Positions 48,043 to 60,286 of a stretch of 64,000 nt of DNA are shown piece by piece (positions within the stretch are counted from its first letter, which is position 1; every line of letters starts with the position of its first letter). Under the pieces are notes generated by a model. The model worked only from the letters and a program-made list of their open reading frames with translations, did not search any database and had not been told where the DNA came from. Both the position numbers and the translations under genes were made by a program. The stretch is from Acanthacorydalis orientalis (lineage: Eukaryota > Arthropoda > Insecta > Megaloptera > Corydalidae), in the NCBI GenBank assembly GCA_034766995.1, contig CM068313.1, positions 29,626,825 to 29,690,824 of the forward strand, in the 5' to 3' direction.

Positions 48043-50329
48043 TGTTTGCTTTTTTACATGGTATTATTACGTGTATCGCAACTTCTAAGAATTAACTGTT
48101 AATAGAAATTTTTATATCGGAATATGAACAAATATGTTATAAATATAAATAAATATGTTATAAATAAAAATTTAAAAATATTTATAAATAAGTTTTAATG
48201 ATTTTTTATTTAGTAAATAAATGTATAATATATCTTTACAATTATTTTACTAGTATTAAAATTTTAAAAGGTTTTTATCAGAGTTTAAGAGGAAAAACTA
48301 TTATCGGTTTATTAATAACATATATTTAATACCGAAAAATTTAAATAACTCTTAAAATGAACAGTAAAAATTATTACAGTTTTAAACCATAGTTATATTC
48401 AAATTCTTCCAAAATATTAACAAAGAACATTATATTAATTTGGTGGTCTTCGTCTTTTTGAATCACATAAGTTTTTGCTTTTCTACTATAAGTTTTAGTG
48501 TACAATCTTTAGTCACGTATACCATCTTTAGGTGGATGTATGTATCTCGTTTAAGTTTTAAAGTTTAAAAATTAACTAAATCTACGAATACTACAACGAT
48601 AAAGCAAAGATAGCAACTGGGTACAGATATAAACTTTAAGAAATTAAACTTTACGCATTTTAACTACAAACATTTTTATGAATATTAAAGTAAAAAACCG
48701 TATCTTTTTTAAAAAAAATAAAAATTTAAAGTTCTTTTGTACGACTAATTATATACATACATATATATATATATATATACATATACAGGTATATGTGTAT
48801 AATTTTTGTAGGAATGTTATATGATTTATATGTGAATTATTTTTTCTAAGAATATTTCATATGAAAATTTCTAAAAAAAACCTTTCAATTTACACTAATA
48901 GAGTGGCTATATGCAAATATGTAAAATTCAAGTTTAAATAATATAATTTAGCACTTGAAATATTAAAAGATATTTGTGGAAATTGTAGGCGTTAAAAAGT
49001 TAATTTTTATGTGATATAAACATGATTATATTTTCAAACCATATTTGTTCTCTGCTCTTAGAAAGATAAATATCAGAAGTTCATCGATCGATGACTACCA
49101 TTTCTATAAAATTATTGACAAATTTATTTTCTTTATATAAAGTATAATTGTGTAAACTCACATTTTTTAGTTAACTATTAAATATCATATAATATATAAT
49201 AAATTACGTTCCTGACCGTTATATTTTGTGAATATTTAATTGTGCGTAATACTTTAAAATATTTTAAAATATAATATTATTACAATGTAGTAAATATTTT
49301 AAGTTCGAAATAATTGAAATCGAAATTACTTATTCACATTTTTTCGAAAATATTTTTAAATTGTAAATGAAAAATTTATTTTACACTACTTTTCCGATTT
49401 AAATTATAATATGAAATTATTATAATTGAATCGGTTGAATGATTTTGAAATAATTATTAAATTTTTTATTAGCGATTTTTAATACGAAATTTTAATAAAA
49501 TTTATTAATTTTCTAATCAATAATAATAGGAAATATATATTTAAAAAGAATATTTTATATGAATTAATACTTTTGTGGATATTAAATGTCGGTATTAATA
49601 ACTATTTTGAATTAAATAAAATTATTAACCTCCGAGCACATTATCATTAATTATAACTACAGTTGTTTATAAATATAAATTTACTGTTTTATAATTAAAC
49701 ATATTTCATATTACCTCATAAATAATTGCAGGACTCATAGATAAATAATTAGTAAGTTAAGCGGGTTATATATTAAATATTTTGAACTCCAGTTATTATT
49801 ATATTATTTTCTATTTCTTTTTTTCTACAAAAGTAATTATATTTCTTATAAAAATATGAATTAAAAATGAATTTTCAAAAATAATTACATAAATAATAAT
49901 AATAACATAGAATTTTAAAATTATAAACGATTTAGATATTTAGAAAAAATTTTTTTAACTTCAATAACATTCAATTTCAAAAATTATTTGATATCAATAA
50001 GAATAAAATGTAAAATTAGATAACAAGCAGTTTGGTTATAGTATAATAGAAATTTTATTAGTAATAAGAATGAGAGAACATATTTGCATTTTTAATTAAT
50101 TTAAACTATTATGTTGAATTATATAAAAAAATTGAGGTTGAATAAGTATATAAATGTTTATTTATTTCAGTCAGTGATTCATTTTAATTTATTCAAACTT
50201 CCTATATGTATATGTATTAAATAATTTTATTATTACCAGTTGAATTATGAACAAGTTTATATAAGATCAATGAACATATCGCAGGACCAACCTTAATTTA
50301 AAATATTTTAAACGTTTTATTAATAGTAG
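48043..50329. other. AT-rich DNA, one small TA tract
   Basis: An imperfect TA tract lies at 48,757-48,800. Otherwise there are no islands, genes or tandem repeats. Confidence 0.6.
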
Positions 50330-50660
50330 ATAGCTGTTTCCGGTACCCACGTACGATTTCAGTTCATACAATTGGAAAAGCAAGAAGTAGACAGCTTTCC
50401 AATAATCAAATGTCGTTACGAATAAAACAAAAAAAAGAATAGAATCATTCCCTACGAGATGTGCAGCAAACTGCCGCCCATATCGATGTATTGTTAATAA
50501 GAACGTGAGAATAGAAACACGGATATTTCAAAACAACTTCTTGTCTATTATGAGGATGCTGCGCTCTTTCGAGTTCGTTATGTTGCCTCCTCTGTACATT
50601 GACAGCACTCAATCGATATGATGATGTTCTGTAACAGACATGTTCAAAATTCCTTGTCTT
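50330..50660. other. GC-richer island 10
   Basis: Contains CCGGTACCCACGTACG, GCAGCAAACTGCCGCCC, GAGGATGCTGCGCTCTTTCG and CAATCGATATGATGATG. All frames are interrupted. It is probably a conserved regulatory element. Confidence 0.35.
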
Positions 50661-51345
50661 GGTTGTTCTGATATATGGTATTGTTAAACTGTTACATAAA
50701 TGTTAACATTCGTTTTCATTTTCACTCCTCATTTTATTAATACAAAAACATCTCTTTCGATTTATTGTTAATTTATTATTATAATTATTGTATTTCAATT
50801 TTTTATATGATATTGAATTTTAAAAATGATTATTTTAATTATATATAATACAACTTGCATTAAATGTTTATATTTAAATATATATTTTGTAATTAAACCT
50901 TATTTAAATTTAACCAAACTGCTTTGAATTTACTTTAAAATTCAAAGATGTATACACAGATATTTTAATAGTTATTTTTATAGATTAATTGTCAGCATTA
51001 AAATGTTAATAACTACATGTTATAATGTTTAAAGAGTTATTGAATAACGATTATTTCAATTCTAAATATAATATGGTTCAGGGTTAGAACGGTATTTTGA
51101 TTAATTAAAAATAAACTAGTATAAATTACACACAAACAACATTTCATTTTTCTATGGAATTTTTTAATCCTACATACAAGTTGATACAAGTTAAGTGATA
51201 CAAGATACAAGTTAAATTTTATGATATTAATATTTATGTTTTTGTTGTAAATTTTATTGTTTGTTATTTATACGATGAAACAAAATTATAATATAAACAG
51301 TCATTAATAAAGATAATAAAAATGCAAAATTAGTATTTACATATA
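50661..51345. other. AT-rich DNA, nothing recognised
   Basis: A short direct duplication of ATACAAGTT occurs three times at 51,174-51,215. Confidence 0.5.
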
Positions 51346-51367
51346 TACTCTCTCTCTATATATATAT

Positions 51368-51410
<43 letters not shown>

Positions 51411-51411
51411 A
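51346..51411. repeat. (CT)n(TA)n microsatellite
   Basis: CTCTCTCTCTA followed by interrupted TA. Confidence 0.95.
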
Positions 51412-51551
51412 ATGAATATATATTCCCGTTAATTTAATTATTGAATGTATTATTGACAGAAATATTTGTGATTTAATACGATATTTGTAAATTTTACTTC
51501 AATTCTTAATTATCTTCTCATTTTAAATAATTGTCAGAATACTTATCAGAG

Positions 51552-51558
<7 letters not shown>

Positions 51559-51602
<44 letters not shown>
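51559..51602. repeat. (TA)n microsatellite
   Basis: About 21 TA units. Confidence 0.96.
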
Positions 51603-51604
<2 letters not shown>

Positions 51605-52227
51605 TGTCAAATATACTATATAATTAAACTATTCTCTATAATAGAACTAAATCAAAAATGTAACTTTAATTGAAAGTTCGAACTTAATTTTATTCTAGAT
51701 CAATATACATTTTCTCATATAATTTTTTATCAAAGATAATGATATATCCTTTCAATTTTTTGTATATGTAATCACATTTTGTCAGTAAATTTTGTTAATG
51801 GTTTTCGGAGTTATTTTCTGTGCATTTATTTCAAATGACACGAATGTTATTTTTAAATAGCTTTAAATTAAATACAGGTTTGAACTCATGTAAACTTAAT
51901 ATTCATGGAATTTAATATCAGATTAAGCTTAAACTTATGTTTATATAGAATTAAATTTAACTTGAAATTGATCGTATTTACCATAAATAAGAGAGATAAC
52001 ATCGGAAAGGATTTAATCACAGAATAATTTGTGATTTGATTATTTAGTAATTTATTAAGAAAAAATAATATAACCATTGTATGTAAAAAAAAAGTATTTT
52101 AATAAATATAGGATTCATAAATGACCACTGCAATGTATATATAATACTTATAGAAAATGATTTCAAATATGTATACATCAAATTTGTTAAGACAAAAGTA
52201 ATTCAATATTCTTACAGTACATGATAA
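51603..52227. other. AT-rich DNA, nothing recognised
   Basis: A weak local pattern of TAAACTTAA/TTAAGCTTAAAC steps lies at 51,890-51,970. It has no coding sense. Confidence 0.5.
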
Positions 52228-52249
52228 ATATATATATATATATATACAC

Positions 52250-52296
<47 letters not shown>

Positions 52297-52297
52297 C

Positions 52298-52328
<31 letters not shown>

Positions 52329-52357
52329 CATATATATATATACATATATATATATAC

Positions 52358-52400
<43 letters not shown>
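52228..52400. repeat. (TA)n minisatellite-like array with CATATATATATA steps
   Basis: About 170 bp in which TACATATATATATA-type units repeat roughly every 14-16 bp, ending in a pure TA tract. Confidence 0.95.
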
Positions 52401-52403
<3 letters not shown>

Positions 52404-53569
52404 TGGGAAAATTGTCGTATACGATTATTATTCATTAAAATAAAATAAATGTTAATTAAATTAGATATAATTATCTTATAACTCAAATATATACGTTAAA
52501 TATTTTATTAATTGTAACTAAATGATTTTATTTTTTTTCATGTATTTTATTTATAATCTGTAATAATGTGTCACTATATATTATTTTCTTTTTAAATATC
52601 CCCACAATTTTAAAAATATTATAAAATATAATGAAGGAGAAAATTTCATTTCTAATTTAAACAGAAGTAAAAATACAAACAAAACATTATATGAAGTATT
52701 ATAGTACAATAATTCAGAAAACAATTTTTGAATATAAATTCCAGTTATTATGATTAATTATATTTGAATATATTAATATTTTAAATATATTTTAGAACAG
52801 AAATGTTAATTAAAATATTTCTATGCAAAAATGTACAAAAATAATTAATTTAAATGATTAATTGCTTGTAATATTGTAAATTTCTATTTGTCTTTTGGCA
52901 AAAAGTTGATCATTTGTCTTACTCCACTATATTTGGTTAATAAGCTTCTGTTGAGTAAGAACTAGTTGTATGGTATATATGAGTTTTTTACATTAATGTT
53001 TATATAATTAATAATAATAATAATACTTTTTGAAACAAGATAGGCTGTTTATATATACACACACACACATATATATATATATACATATATGCGTGTGTAT
53101 TATTGTGTGTCTGTATACATGTATAAACTTTTGGCTAATTAGAAATTAAATCCATTTTTATAATAGATATAATTTATTTATTCCGAAACCAAACTGATTT
53201 GGTAACGCAAACAGATATTTAATTAGCTTAATTTAACCTTGATAAAATTTAGAAATTGTTTTTAGTTATACATTAATTAGGTATTCAAATCACTAATTTT
53301 AATTAACACAGGTTAATTATTTTATTACTTTTTAAGGAATCGTACGTTGAATTTATTGATAATTACTGTGTAGGCGTTTAGTTAAAACAAATACAAATGA
53401 ATATTTGTTAATACAGTTTTTATGACGTTTGTTTGAATTAGGTCTAGGAAATTTCAACGTTACTAGTTTTTGAAAATCAGTACATAATCAAATATTAATT
53501 TATTACGCACTTGTAAGTTGTTTGAATAAATCGCATAACAATTTTAACATTAATTTTATTATATAAATT

Positions 53570-53633
<64 letters not shown>

Positions 53634-53640
53634 TGTTTTC
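52401..53640. other. AT-rich DNA with two TA tracts
   Basis: A (CA)n(TA)n tract lies at 53,053-53,103 and a TA tract at 53,571-53,630. No gene is recognised. Confidence 0.6.
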
Positions 53641-54120
53641 ACATGAACGGAATTGACATTAAGCTCCGAATAATAATCACCTGTACAAACAGTGGACGTT
53701 GGCTACACAATAACAGTTAGCGGCATCGGCTATTTCACTCCATGTATGGGTCGTCGCAAAAAACAAGCTTTGTGTTTTACACAATCCATCGATTCACATA
53801 CGTACATCCTTGTCATGGCCATCTACAGAAAAAGATGCTTGTATAACATACATATGTATTCCTATCTACAATATATCTCTCCCTCAATACACAGAGTCGT
53901 TGCAAATTTACCCACACATGTGTATGACAACAATACGAAAAAGAAACTTACTATATACACATACATTGTCTCCGATAATCAAAGTGAAATTTAGGTTCCT
54001 TATGCTAATTTCACGAATTTATGAAATCGGCACACAATGACGGTCCACAAAGGGATGCCAACTCTCTACGTGTTTAATAATGTATTATTACTGGACAGTT
54101 TCACGATATGTAAGTGATTA
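53641..54120 (+). other. GC-richer island 11 with a 106-codon open frame
   Basis: From 53,677 to the TAG at about 53,993 one plus frame is open. It starts SPVQTVDVGYTITVSGIGYF and includes a basic GRRKKQ near residue 25. The first ATG lies at about residue 24. 318 nt without a stop is unusual for DNA this AT-rich. However, the codon use is not compelling, and no family, signal peptide or membrane segment is recognised. A donor-like GTAAGT lies at 54,111. It could be an exon or a conserved element. Confidence 0.27.
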
Positions 54121-54694
54121 TTAAAAGAAGATTATCGTTGACAATTGTATTGTAATGATTTTGTTTAATACAATGACCATAACTTCAGGTTAAATGTCAA
54201 ACATTGTTTAGTACTTTATATGTTAAGCAAGTTTTATTAAAAAAAAATTATATAAAATTACATTAAAACATCTAAGTTTTAGAATAATTTATTAAAAAAA
54301 TTGTAATAACAAGAATCAAAAATTATTGAATATTTACAAAAAAAAATTATAAAGGACACACCTTTTGAAAAGGCATATTCATTTTTTATTGAAATCATAT
54401 AAAATATATTCTATAAGTTTCAATCATAAGTTATAGTCGTAAAGAAATTTCAATGCATCATTAAGATACGAACAAACCGTTAGCTAAAATGTGACTATTC
54501 TACTTAACGTGTAGTAAAAGTGTTGCAAGTCATTTTCGCATTATAATATATTACATTTGTGCGTATAAGAAATTTTACTACACACCTTTGTAACTTATCT
54601 ATAATTAAATTTTTAGCACGGTATGTAATCTTACAGATATCAAAATTCCTTATCGTACAACATACTAAAATTTATAATTGGTTAGTTTCGTACA

Positions 54695-54699
<5 letters not shown>
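54121..54699. other. AT-rich DNA, nothing recognised
   Basis: No signal. Confidence 0.5.

Positions 54700-54747
<48 letters not shown>
54700..54747. repeat. (TA)n microsatellite
   Basis: About 23 TA units. Confidence 0.96.
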
Positions 54748-54749
<2 letters not shown>

Positions 54750-55344
54750 ATCAGAAAATCCATGTAAATATAAAGACAATAATTACTTAATATTTAAGTC
54801 TATTTTTTAAATTCAATTATTTCTCAGATTAAATATTTGCTTTTCACGAAAAGATGTGAAGTTATTCTTGATTTATTCAAATATTAATTTGATTTTATAT
54901 TAAATTTATTTTTTTTACAAAAGAACAAATGTTTTGCATTAAATTATAGCTTAGATTTAATACAAATTGATTAATAAATGTTTTTCTTAAGTCTGAAAAA
55001 AATCCAAAATAAAATTTTTCAATGCAAATTTTAGATTATTAAAGTATTTTTAAACATGTTCACGAATTTAATTGCTTGTTAAATTTTAATCATTTAACTT
55101 TTGTACGTTCATTTGAAACTAATTATTATTTTTTGCAAAAAGTAATTATTTATCTATGTATTTATACCACATGTGTTGCTTTATTAGAATTTTCTTCATT
55201 TTGACAAATAATAAAACATTGCATTGATAAATTTGTCAAGTTAATATTTTTTTTATACTTTTAAACGTTAGACCATTTAAGAAAAAATCTTTAGGGCATA
55301 TGGCAATAATTTTTTCAAAACCTAACGAACCTCTATTCATATTT
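54748..55344. other. AT-rich DNA, nothing recognised
   Basis: No signal. Confidence 0.5.
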
Positions 55345-55433
55345 TTATTTAAAATCTAGCTTACATTCATTAAATATACATCTTTTGCAATTAATGTGAT
55401 ATCTAATAGACAAAACAACTATGTTCGACTTAC

Positions 55434-55542
55434 ATCCGTGACAATAACTCCCTTCACTGTCAATGTAGTCCCATAAACCGTCATCATTATGTAACGTGAA
55501 ACAAGAAGATGAAACACAGACGAGGTCACATATTTTCCACAT
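55434..55542 (-). CDS. Candidate first coding exon, Cys-rich N-terminus, unknown protein
   Basis: On the minus strand ATG at 55,542 opens 36 codons (MWKICDLVCVSSSCF then TLHNDDGLWDYIDSEGSYC). In phase 1 the frame reaches a perfect donor GTAAGT at 55,433. If unspliced it runs on to 55,345, for 65 residues in total. Composition is balanced, with four Cys, two Trp and an acidic patch. No signal peptide or known domain is recognised. A GC-richer tract directly upstream on the minus strand (55,560-55,700) with CRE-like and Exd/Meis-like motifs would suit a promoter. No matching second exon was found. A chance ORF in an island remains possible. Confidence 0.3.
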
Positions 55543-55559
55543 AACAAAAATTAGCTTTG

Positions 55560-55710
55560 ATTTAACTATATGATGCCCTTATTTATCCAATGGCGTTGCT
55601 CAACTGTCAATCACAAGACTGACGTCTTTTGAACTGCCGTATCAGTATCATGTTGCTAGGAGTTTGCTTGATGCACGACCACTTAAAGATAACGACACGT
55701 TACGTGTTTC
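55560..55710. promoter_or_regulatory. Island 12 with an Exd/Pbx-Meis composite site and a CRE-like site
   Basis: CTGTCAATCA at 55,604-55,613 is the exact complement of TGATTGACAG, the published Pbx/Exd-Meis/Hth composite element. TGACGTC, a CRE/ATF core, lies at 55,620-55,626. CCAATGGCGTTGC lies just upstream. It sits upstream of the candidate minus-strand ATG exon at 55,542. The motifs are seen directly; function is inference. Confidence 0.4.
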
Positions 55711-55753
55711 ACATTTAAATTTCAATATTAAAACATATACATAATCATATTAT

Positions 55754-55757
<4 letters not shown>

Positions 55758-55800
<43 letters not shown>
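55758..55800. repeat. (TA)n microsatellite
   Basis: About 21 TA units. Confidence 0.96.
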
Positions 55801-55802
<2 letters not shown>

Positions 55803-56816
55803 CTAAATTACAAAAAAATATATATTAATGTACAGTATCTTCGCTGAGTCATAATATATGTACGACTCTACCTAAATTCACTTTTACAAATTAATTTCTC
55901 ACACCTCACAAACCTCAGTAATATAAGTGAAAACTTTATTTATAAAGTCCTAGTTTCAAAAACAGTAATAACAATTTCTATTAATATAAATGCAATTTGA
56001 ACTGAAAATAAAAATTTAAGCATTAAAGTACTATTGTTTTAATTATTATTTATATTAAAAAATAGAGTAATTCGATACGTTCTTCTTTATCTTGTAAAAA
56101 AACTACTATACTTTAAATTTTAATTTGACACATAATATTGAAATATATTTTGAAAGAAAATATTTAAAAATTCTCAATTTTAGGATTTTATAAAATACAT
56201 AGATTATATAAATAATAAATAATTGGTTCCATATTTATATACCGCAATAGTGTATATTTTATTTTTAATAAATATCTATTAAACTTGAAATTTTATTTCA
56301 TACTATAATAAAAGCTGTATATTAATTATATCACTATAATAGTTTGTAGACATTTACATAATTTCTATACAAACACAAAAAAAATGAAGTTAAATACAAG
56401 TTACAATATTACAATCATTAATACTACAAAAGAATCGAATAACTCATATAATCGAATAAATATATATAAAAGAATCGAATATACTCATTTTAATTAATAA
56501 ATTTAAAACATTTTCATCAACTATTCATCTTCAATACACAGTAAGTAATATTTTTTAATAAGTTTAAATACTATCTATAAAAAAAATATTATTAAAATAT
56601 GTATTTTAAATTGTATCTTTATTTAGAATAACAGGAAGTGATATTTCAAACGACTCCTTTTTATTTCAGTTACTTTATATATCGAATCTAATTTTCTCTA
56701 GGACATTAGTATTTTGTGCTTTAACTAATATGGTGCAGTATAATTTAATAACCATTACGTCAGAAATATTCAAAAAAGGAAATTTGTTTTTCAATAAAAC
56801 GAAACGTTATTTTTTT

Positions 56817-56819
<3 letters not shown>
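55801..56819. other. AT-rich DNA, nothing recognised
   Basis: A short local repeat of AAAAGAATCGAATA(A)CTCAT occurs twice near 56,430 and 56,470. Confidence 0.5.

Positions 56820-56874
<55 letters not shown>
56820..56874. repeat. (TA)n microsatellite
   Basis: About 27 TA units. Confidence 0.96.
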
Positions 56875-56879
<5 letters not shown>

Positions 56880-57469
56880 TTATAATATAAAGTCGCAATA
56901 TAATGTTCTTTTATATTTTTCTATCATTTCTTAAAGTAAATATTTAGATCATTCATTGCTATTTCTATTATTTTATGCTGTTGCTTGTCTAATCACTATT
57001 ATCTTGTTCTTTTTTAGCAAAGATACATTATTAATTTTTTTATTGCAAGAATTTTTTTATTTAACAACGAATAATAAACAGTTATATTTTGTACATTAGT
57101 TTTTTGTTCGAGATATAAATTTCTTTCTTCTTACCTTTAATATTGAATAAGATATTTTAGTTATTAGAAAAACAGTATATAATTAGTTGGAAGAACAAGA
57201 CCAAAAACAAGATTTAATTATGTAATGTGTTCCAAATTGCCTCCATATAAAAAATTGTTTTCTAAATTGAAATATACAAATATTAAGTATGAAATTATAT
57301 CCAGATTTTAAAAACATCAGTGGGCACCCAGATATATAATTAGTTTAATTACAAATTCCTTACAAAATTAATAAAATATGAGGTATAATATCAGAGAAAG
57401 TATTTATTAACTTATTCATGAAAATGTCTGTTTTAGTGATATTTAATTACTATCAATATTTTCTATACA

Positions 57470-57599
57470 TACATATATATACATATTTATATTTTTTTAT
57501 ATATATATATATATACATATTTATATTTATTTATATATATATATACATATATTTATATATATATATATATACATATATTTATATATATATATATATATT
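57470..57599. repeat. Interrupted (TA)n with ACATATTTATAT units
   Basis: About 130 bp of TA with an ACATATTTATAT step repeated at intervals of roughly 35-40 bp. Confidence 0.94.
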
Positions 57600-58204
57600 A
57601 TTTGGTTACAAGTTTTTATAAATTAATTATATTTTTAAAAATAACTTATATATTATATTCATTTGGATAACAAAATCTTATATTTTATATAAAGAATAAT
57701 AATCATTATCTTATCCAAAATAAACAACTTTTATAGAATGGACTATATATCTTAAATATCATCAAGTACTATTAATACGGTTTATAATAAATTATTGTGT
57801 TAACACGATCACTACTATCATTTATTATGAATTAATCATTATAAATATGAATAAAATATGTTTGTAAATATAACATTAATATTTTGTACTGTTAACTTAA
57901 GAAAAATTAACAATATATCACACCATAATAGTAATCCTCGTTATGTCTAATATTATCGTATGTATATTCTAAGTAGAAAACGCCTTTAGCATATTAGAAA
58001 ACGGTAATCATAATTGTACATTACATGGTTGAAGCTATCCACATTTCATGGATTTTTTTTTAATAATACATATTATATTTTAACATTATTTTTAAATAAA
58101 TGTATACTTATAAAATATTTGTATCGATATCAGTAAATATACAGTAATTTAATAAAAAATTATACACTTTGTTCGTTTTCACAGATTCACTCATTAGTTT
58201 TGTG

Positions 58205-58251
<47 letters not shown>

Positions 58252-58423
58252 TTTATTATATAATGATCCGTAGATTTACGTTAAAATAGATTTAAAAGAA
58301 TCAACATATTTGACGAATATAGAGTAATATACTACTATGTATCGAACTATTTTAATATCTTCAATAAAGCTTTTCAGAAATATTTTTTGTCAAGTAGGTT
58401 TTTTAAATAGTACGACTATTTAA
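57600..58423. other. AT-rich DNA with a TA tract
   Basis: A (TA)n tract lies at 58,209-58,250. Nothing else is recognised. Confidence 0.6.
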
Positions 58424-58660
58424 AGCAGTAAATTAATTAAAAAGGACCTCCCTTGCTGGGACCCTGTAGCTTCACTGATGTATCATCGAGAGGCGATCCC
58501 ATTAGGAGTAATAGAAAATGATCCACAACTTAGCGAAGTAATCTCCGTATCCTCAATTTTATTGAAAAATTTGCAATTGAGCGAGCCTTGAGCCCCTGTG
58601 CCCTGTTCTCGCTAATAGCAGGAGGCCACAAACCTCTCTACTACTGGATTGTGAAAAAAT
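58424..58660 (+). other. GC-rich island 13, 55-codon open frame, unknown
   Basis: After a TAA at 58,421 one plus frame is open to the TGA at 58,589-58,591. It includes KKDLPCWDPVASLMYHREA and IPLGVIENDPQLSEVISV, whose composition looks protein-like. There is no initiating ATG at the start, but an AG (AAAGCAG) at 58,428 could serve as an acceptor. The sequence after the stop (GAGCCCCTGTGCCCTGTTC, GCAGGAGGCCACAAACC) is also GC-rich. It may be a terminal exon with 3' UTR, a retroelement or gene fragment, or a conserved element. I do not recognise it. Confidence 0.3.
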
Positions 58661-58740
58661 ATCTATATTTCATATACATTAACTATTATACTTCTATTAA
58701 ATTTATAAATTAAATTTTATATATACAGAAATGAATATAT

Positions 58741-58742
58741 GA

Positions 58743-58789
<47 letters not shown>

Positions 58790-58797
58790 GTACATAC
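58741..58797. repeat. (CATA)n(TA)n microsatellite
   Basis: About seven CATA units followed by about nine TA units. Confidence 0.96.
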
Positions 58798-59159
58798 AGA
58801 AACATATTAAAAATATTTATTCAACGTTATTATAATATAAATCGAGGATACACAAATATATGAATTCGTGATTTTAATTTTTTCTACGTGTATGTATTTT
58901 ATAGTTTAAAATCTAACAAATATAAATACAGAAGAAAATTAGAAATGAACAAAAGGCACATCACTTGCATACTAATATGTTACTTTCATTAAAATTTGAT
59001 GTGTTCCATAAAAAATATTTTTGAATATTGTATTCATACGTTTGAAAAAAACATTTTTGGTTATTTTCTTCTTTCGTCGCTATATAAGATTATCTGTTTT
59101 GTACTCTTATTGTTAGTACAAAAAAAGTTTGCGAATTGCAGTGATTTTTATCTAAAAGT

Positions 59160-59470
59160 TCAACATCAATAATGTCGGCAGCAATGTTTTATTTAGTTAG
59201 ACATTTCTTAAATTACATGTTCCTTTTTTCAAATTGTATAAATCAAAAAAGATCTGCAGTTACGATATATCATTTACACTTTAATTTCCACAACAACTCT
59301 CGAGGATACTTCAAGTTGAACAGTACACGTTCCATAAATATAATTTGTTGCCAGCAATCAGATGGAACAATTACTGGTAATCTATTTTTCCACATGCATT
59401 GTTGCTTTTATTCTTTCGTACGTGTGCGATCTACGTATTCGCTATCATGGTTATAACACTTTATTGGCTT
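59160..59470 (+). other. ATG-started 94-codon frame, unknown
   Basis: ATG at 59,172 (AATAATGTCGG) opens 94 codons to the TAA at 59,454. Segments are MSAAMFYLVRHFLNYMFLF (hydrophobic, signal-anchor-like) and SDGTITGNLFFHMHCCFYSF. It is His/Cys/Phe-rich. It is one of the few longer frames with a true ATG outside repeats. No family is recognised. It lies directly upstream of a GC-rich hairpin island, so a shared function is possible. Confidence 0.22.
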
Positions 59471-59479
59471 GTAAAATAT

Positions 59480-59640
59480 TGGAACGTTAACGGCGGGCGG
59501 TAAGGTAACGAGCCGGTGTCCTTATATGGTACGTTGGTGTATATTAACACCTCGTACTGGCTCGTGGCTATCATCATCTAAAGGTGAGGGCGTGGGGAGG
59601 TAATTTGCTCTTGACCCGACACTCTTTTAGATAAGCAATG
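59480..59640 (+). other. GC-rich island 14 with a strong hairpin
   Basis: ACGAGCC (59,508-59,514) pairs with GGCTCGT (59,559-59,565). Inside it GTACG (59,529-59,533) pairs with CGTAC (59,553-59,557), and GGTGT (59,536-59,540) with ACACC (59,547-59,551), around a 6-nt loop. A 14-nt bulge sits on the 5' arm, too large for a canonical pre-miRNA. An alternative reading is a short exon: ATG at 59,526, 19 codons (MVRWCILTPRTGSWLSSSK), then a donor GTGAGG at 59,584. Confidence 0.35.
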
Positions 59641-60095
59641 TCGATCATTTTTTTATGAAGTAGTCAAGAAAATTTCAAATAATGTACGTGATTCAGTTGA
59701 ATGCAATTGAATATGATTACCGTTTTCTCCATGTTAAAAATTATATAATTTTATATTGGTATCAAATAAAATACAGACACGTATATATTATTACTGAAAT
59801 ACTATTGTGAATTACAAGTTTGTATGTTTTTATTCCTTTATTTTATTTTCATAATCTTTTAAAATCTTTGTTCATTGTAAACAACTACATTATAATTTAT
59901 GCCGTTAGTATTTGCTAAAAAATTAGTGATTTGAATTTAATGGCAGCTACTTATTAATTTGACATAAAAAAATACCTTTACATCTACACAAAATTCATTC
60001 ATTGTTTTTATTTTAATTTGTTTTATCTTAATTATATATCTTTTAAATATATAAACATATATTGGTTAACGGTACTTTAATTTATTTAATTAAAA

Positions 60096-60098
<3 letters not shown>
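59641..60098. other. AT-rich DNA, nothing recognised
   Basis: No signal. Confidence 0.5.

Positions 60099-60171
<73 letters not shown>
60099..60171. repeat. (TA)n microsatellite, about 35 units
   Basis: A pure TA run, one of the longest in the window. Confidence 0.97.
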
Positions 60172-60174
<3 letters not shown>

Positions 60175-60199
60175 AATCATTTTAATATCAAGCACACCG

Positions 60200-60202
<3 letters not shown>

Positions 60203-60282
<80 letters not shown>
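60203..60282. repeat. (TA)n microsatellite, about 39 units
   Basis: A second long pure TA run, separated from the previous one by only 31 bp of unique sequence that includes CACACCGACACACA. Confidence 0.97.

Positions 60283-60286
<4 letters not shown>

Noticed and set aside
42850..53955. Shared GACAACAATA(T/C)GAAAAAGAAA between islands 8 and 11
   Set aside because: A 20-base A-rich match with one mismatch is expected by chance in this much AT-rich DNA. The flanks do not align.
58455..58480. miR-10-like ACCCTGTAG
   Set aside because: Only nine bases match. The rest of the mature sequence and the opposite hairpin arm are absent.
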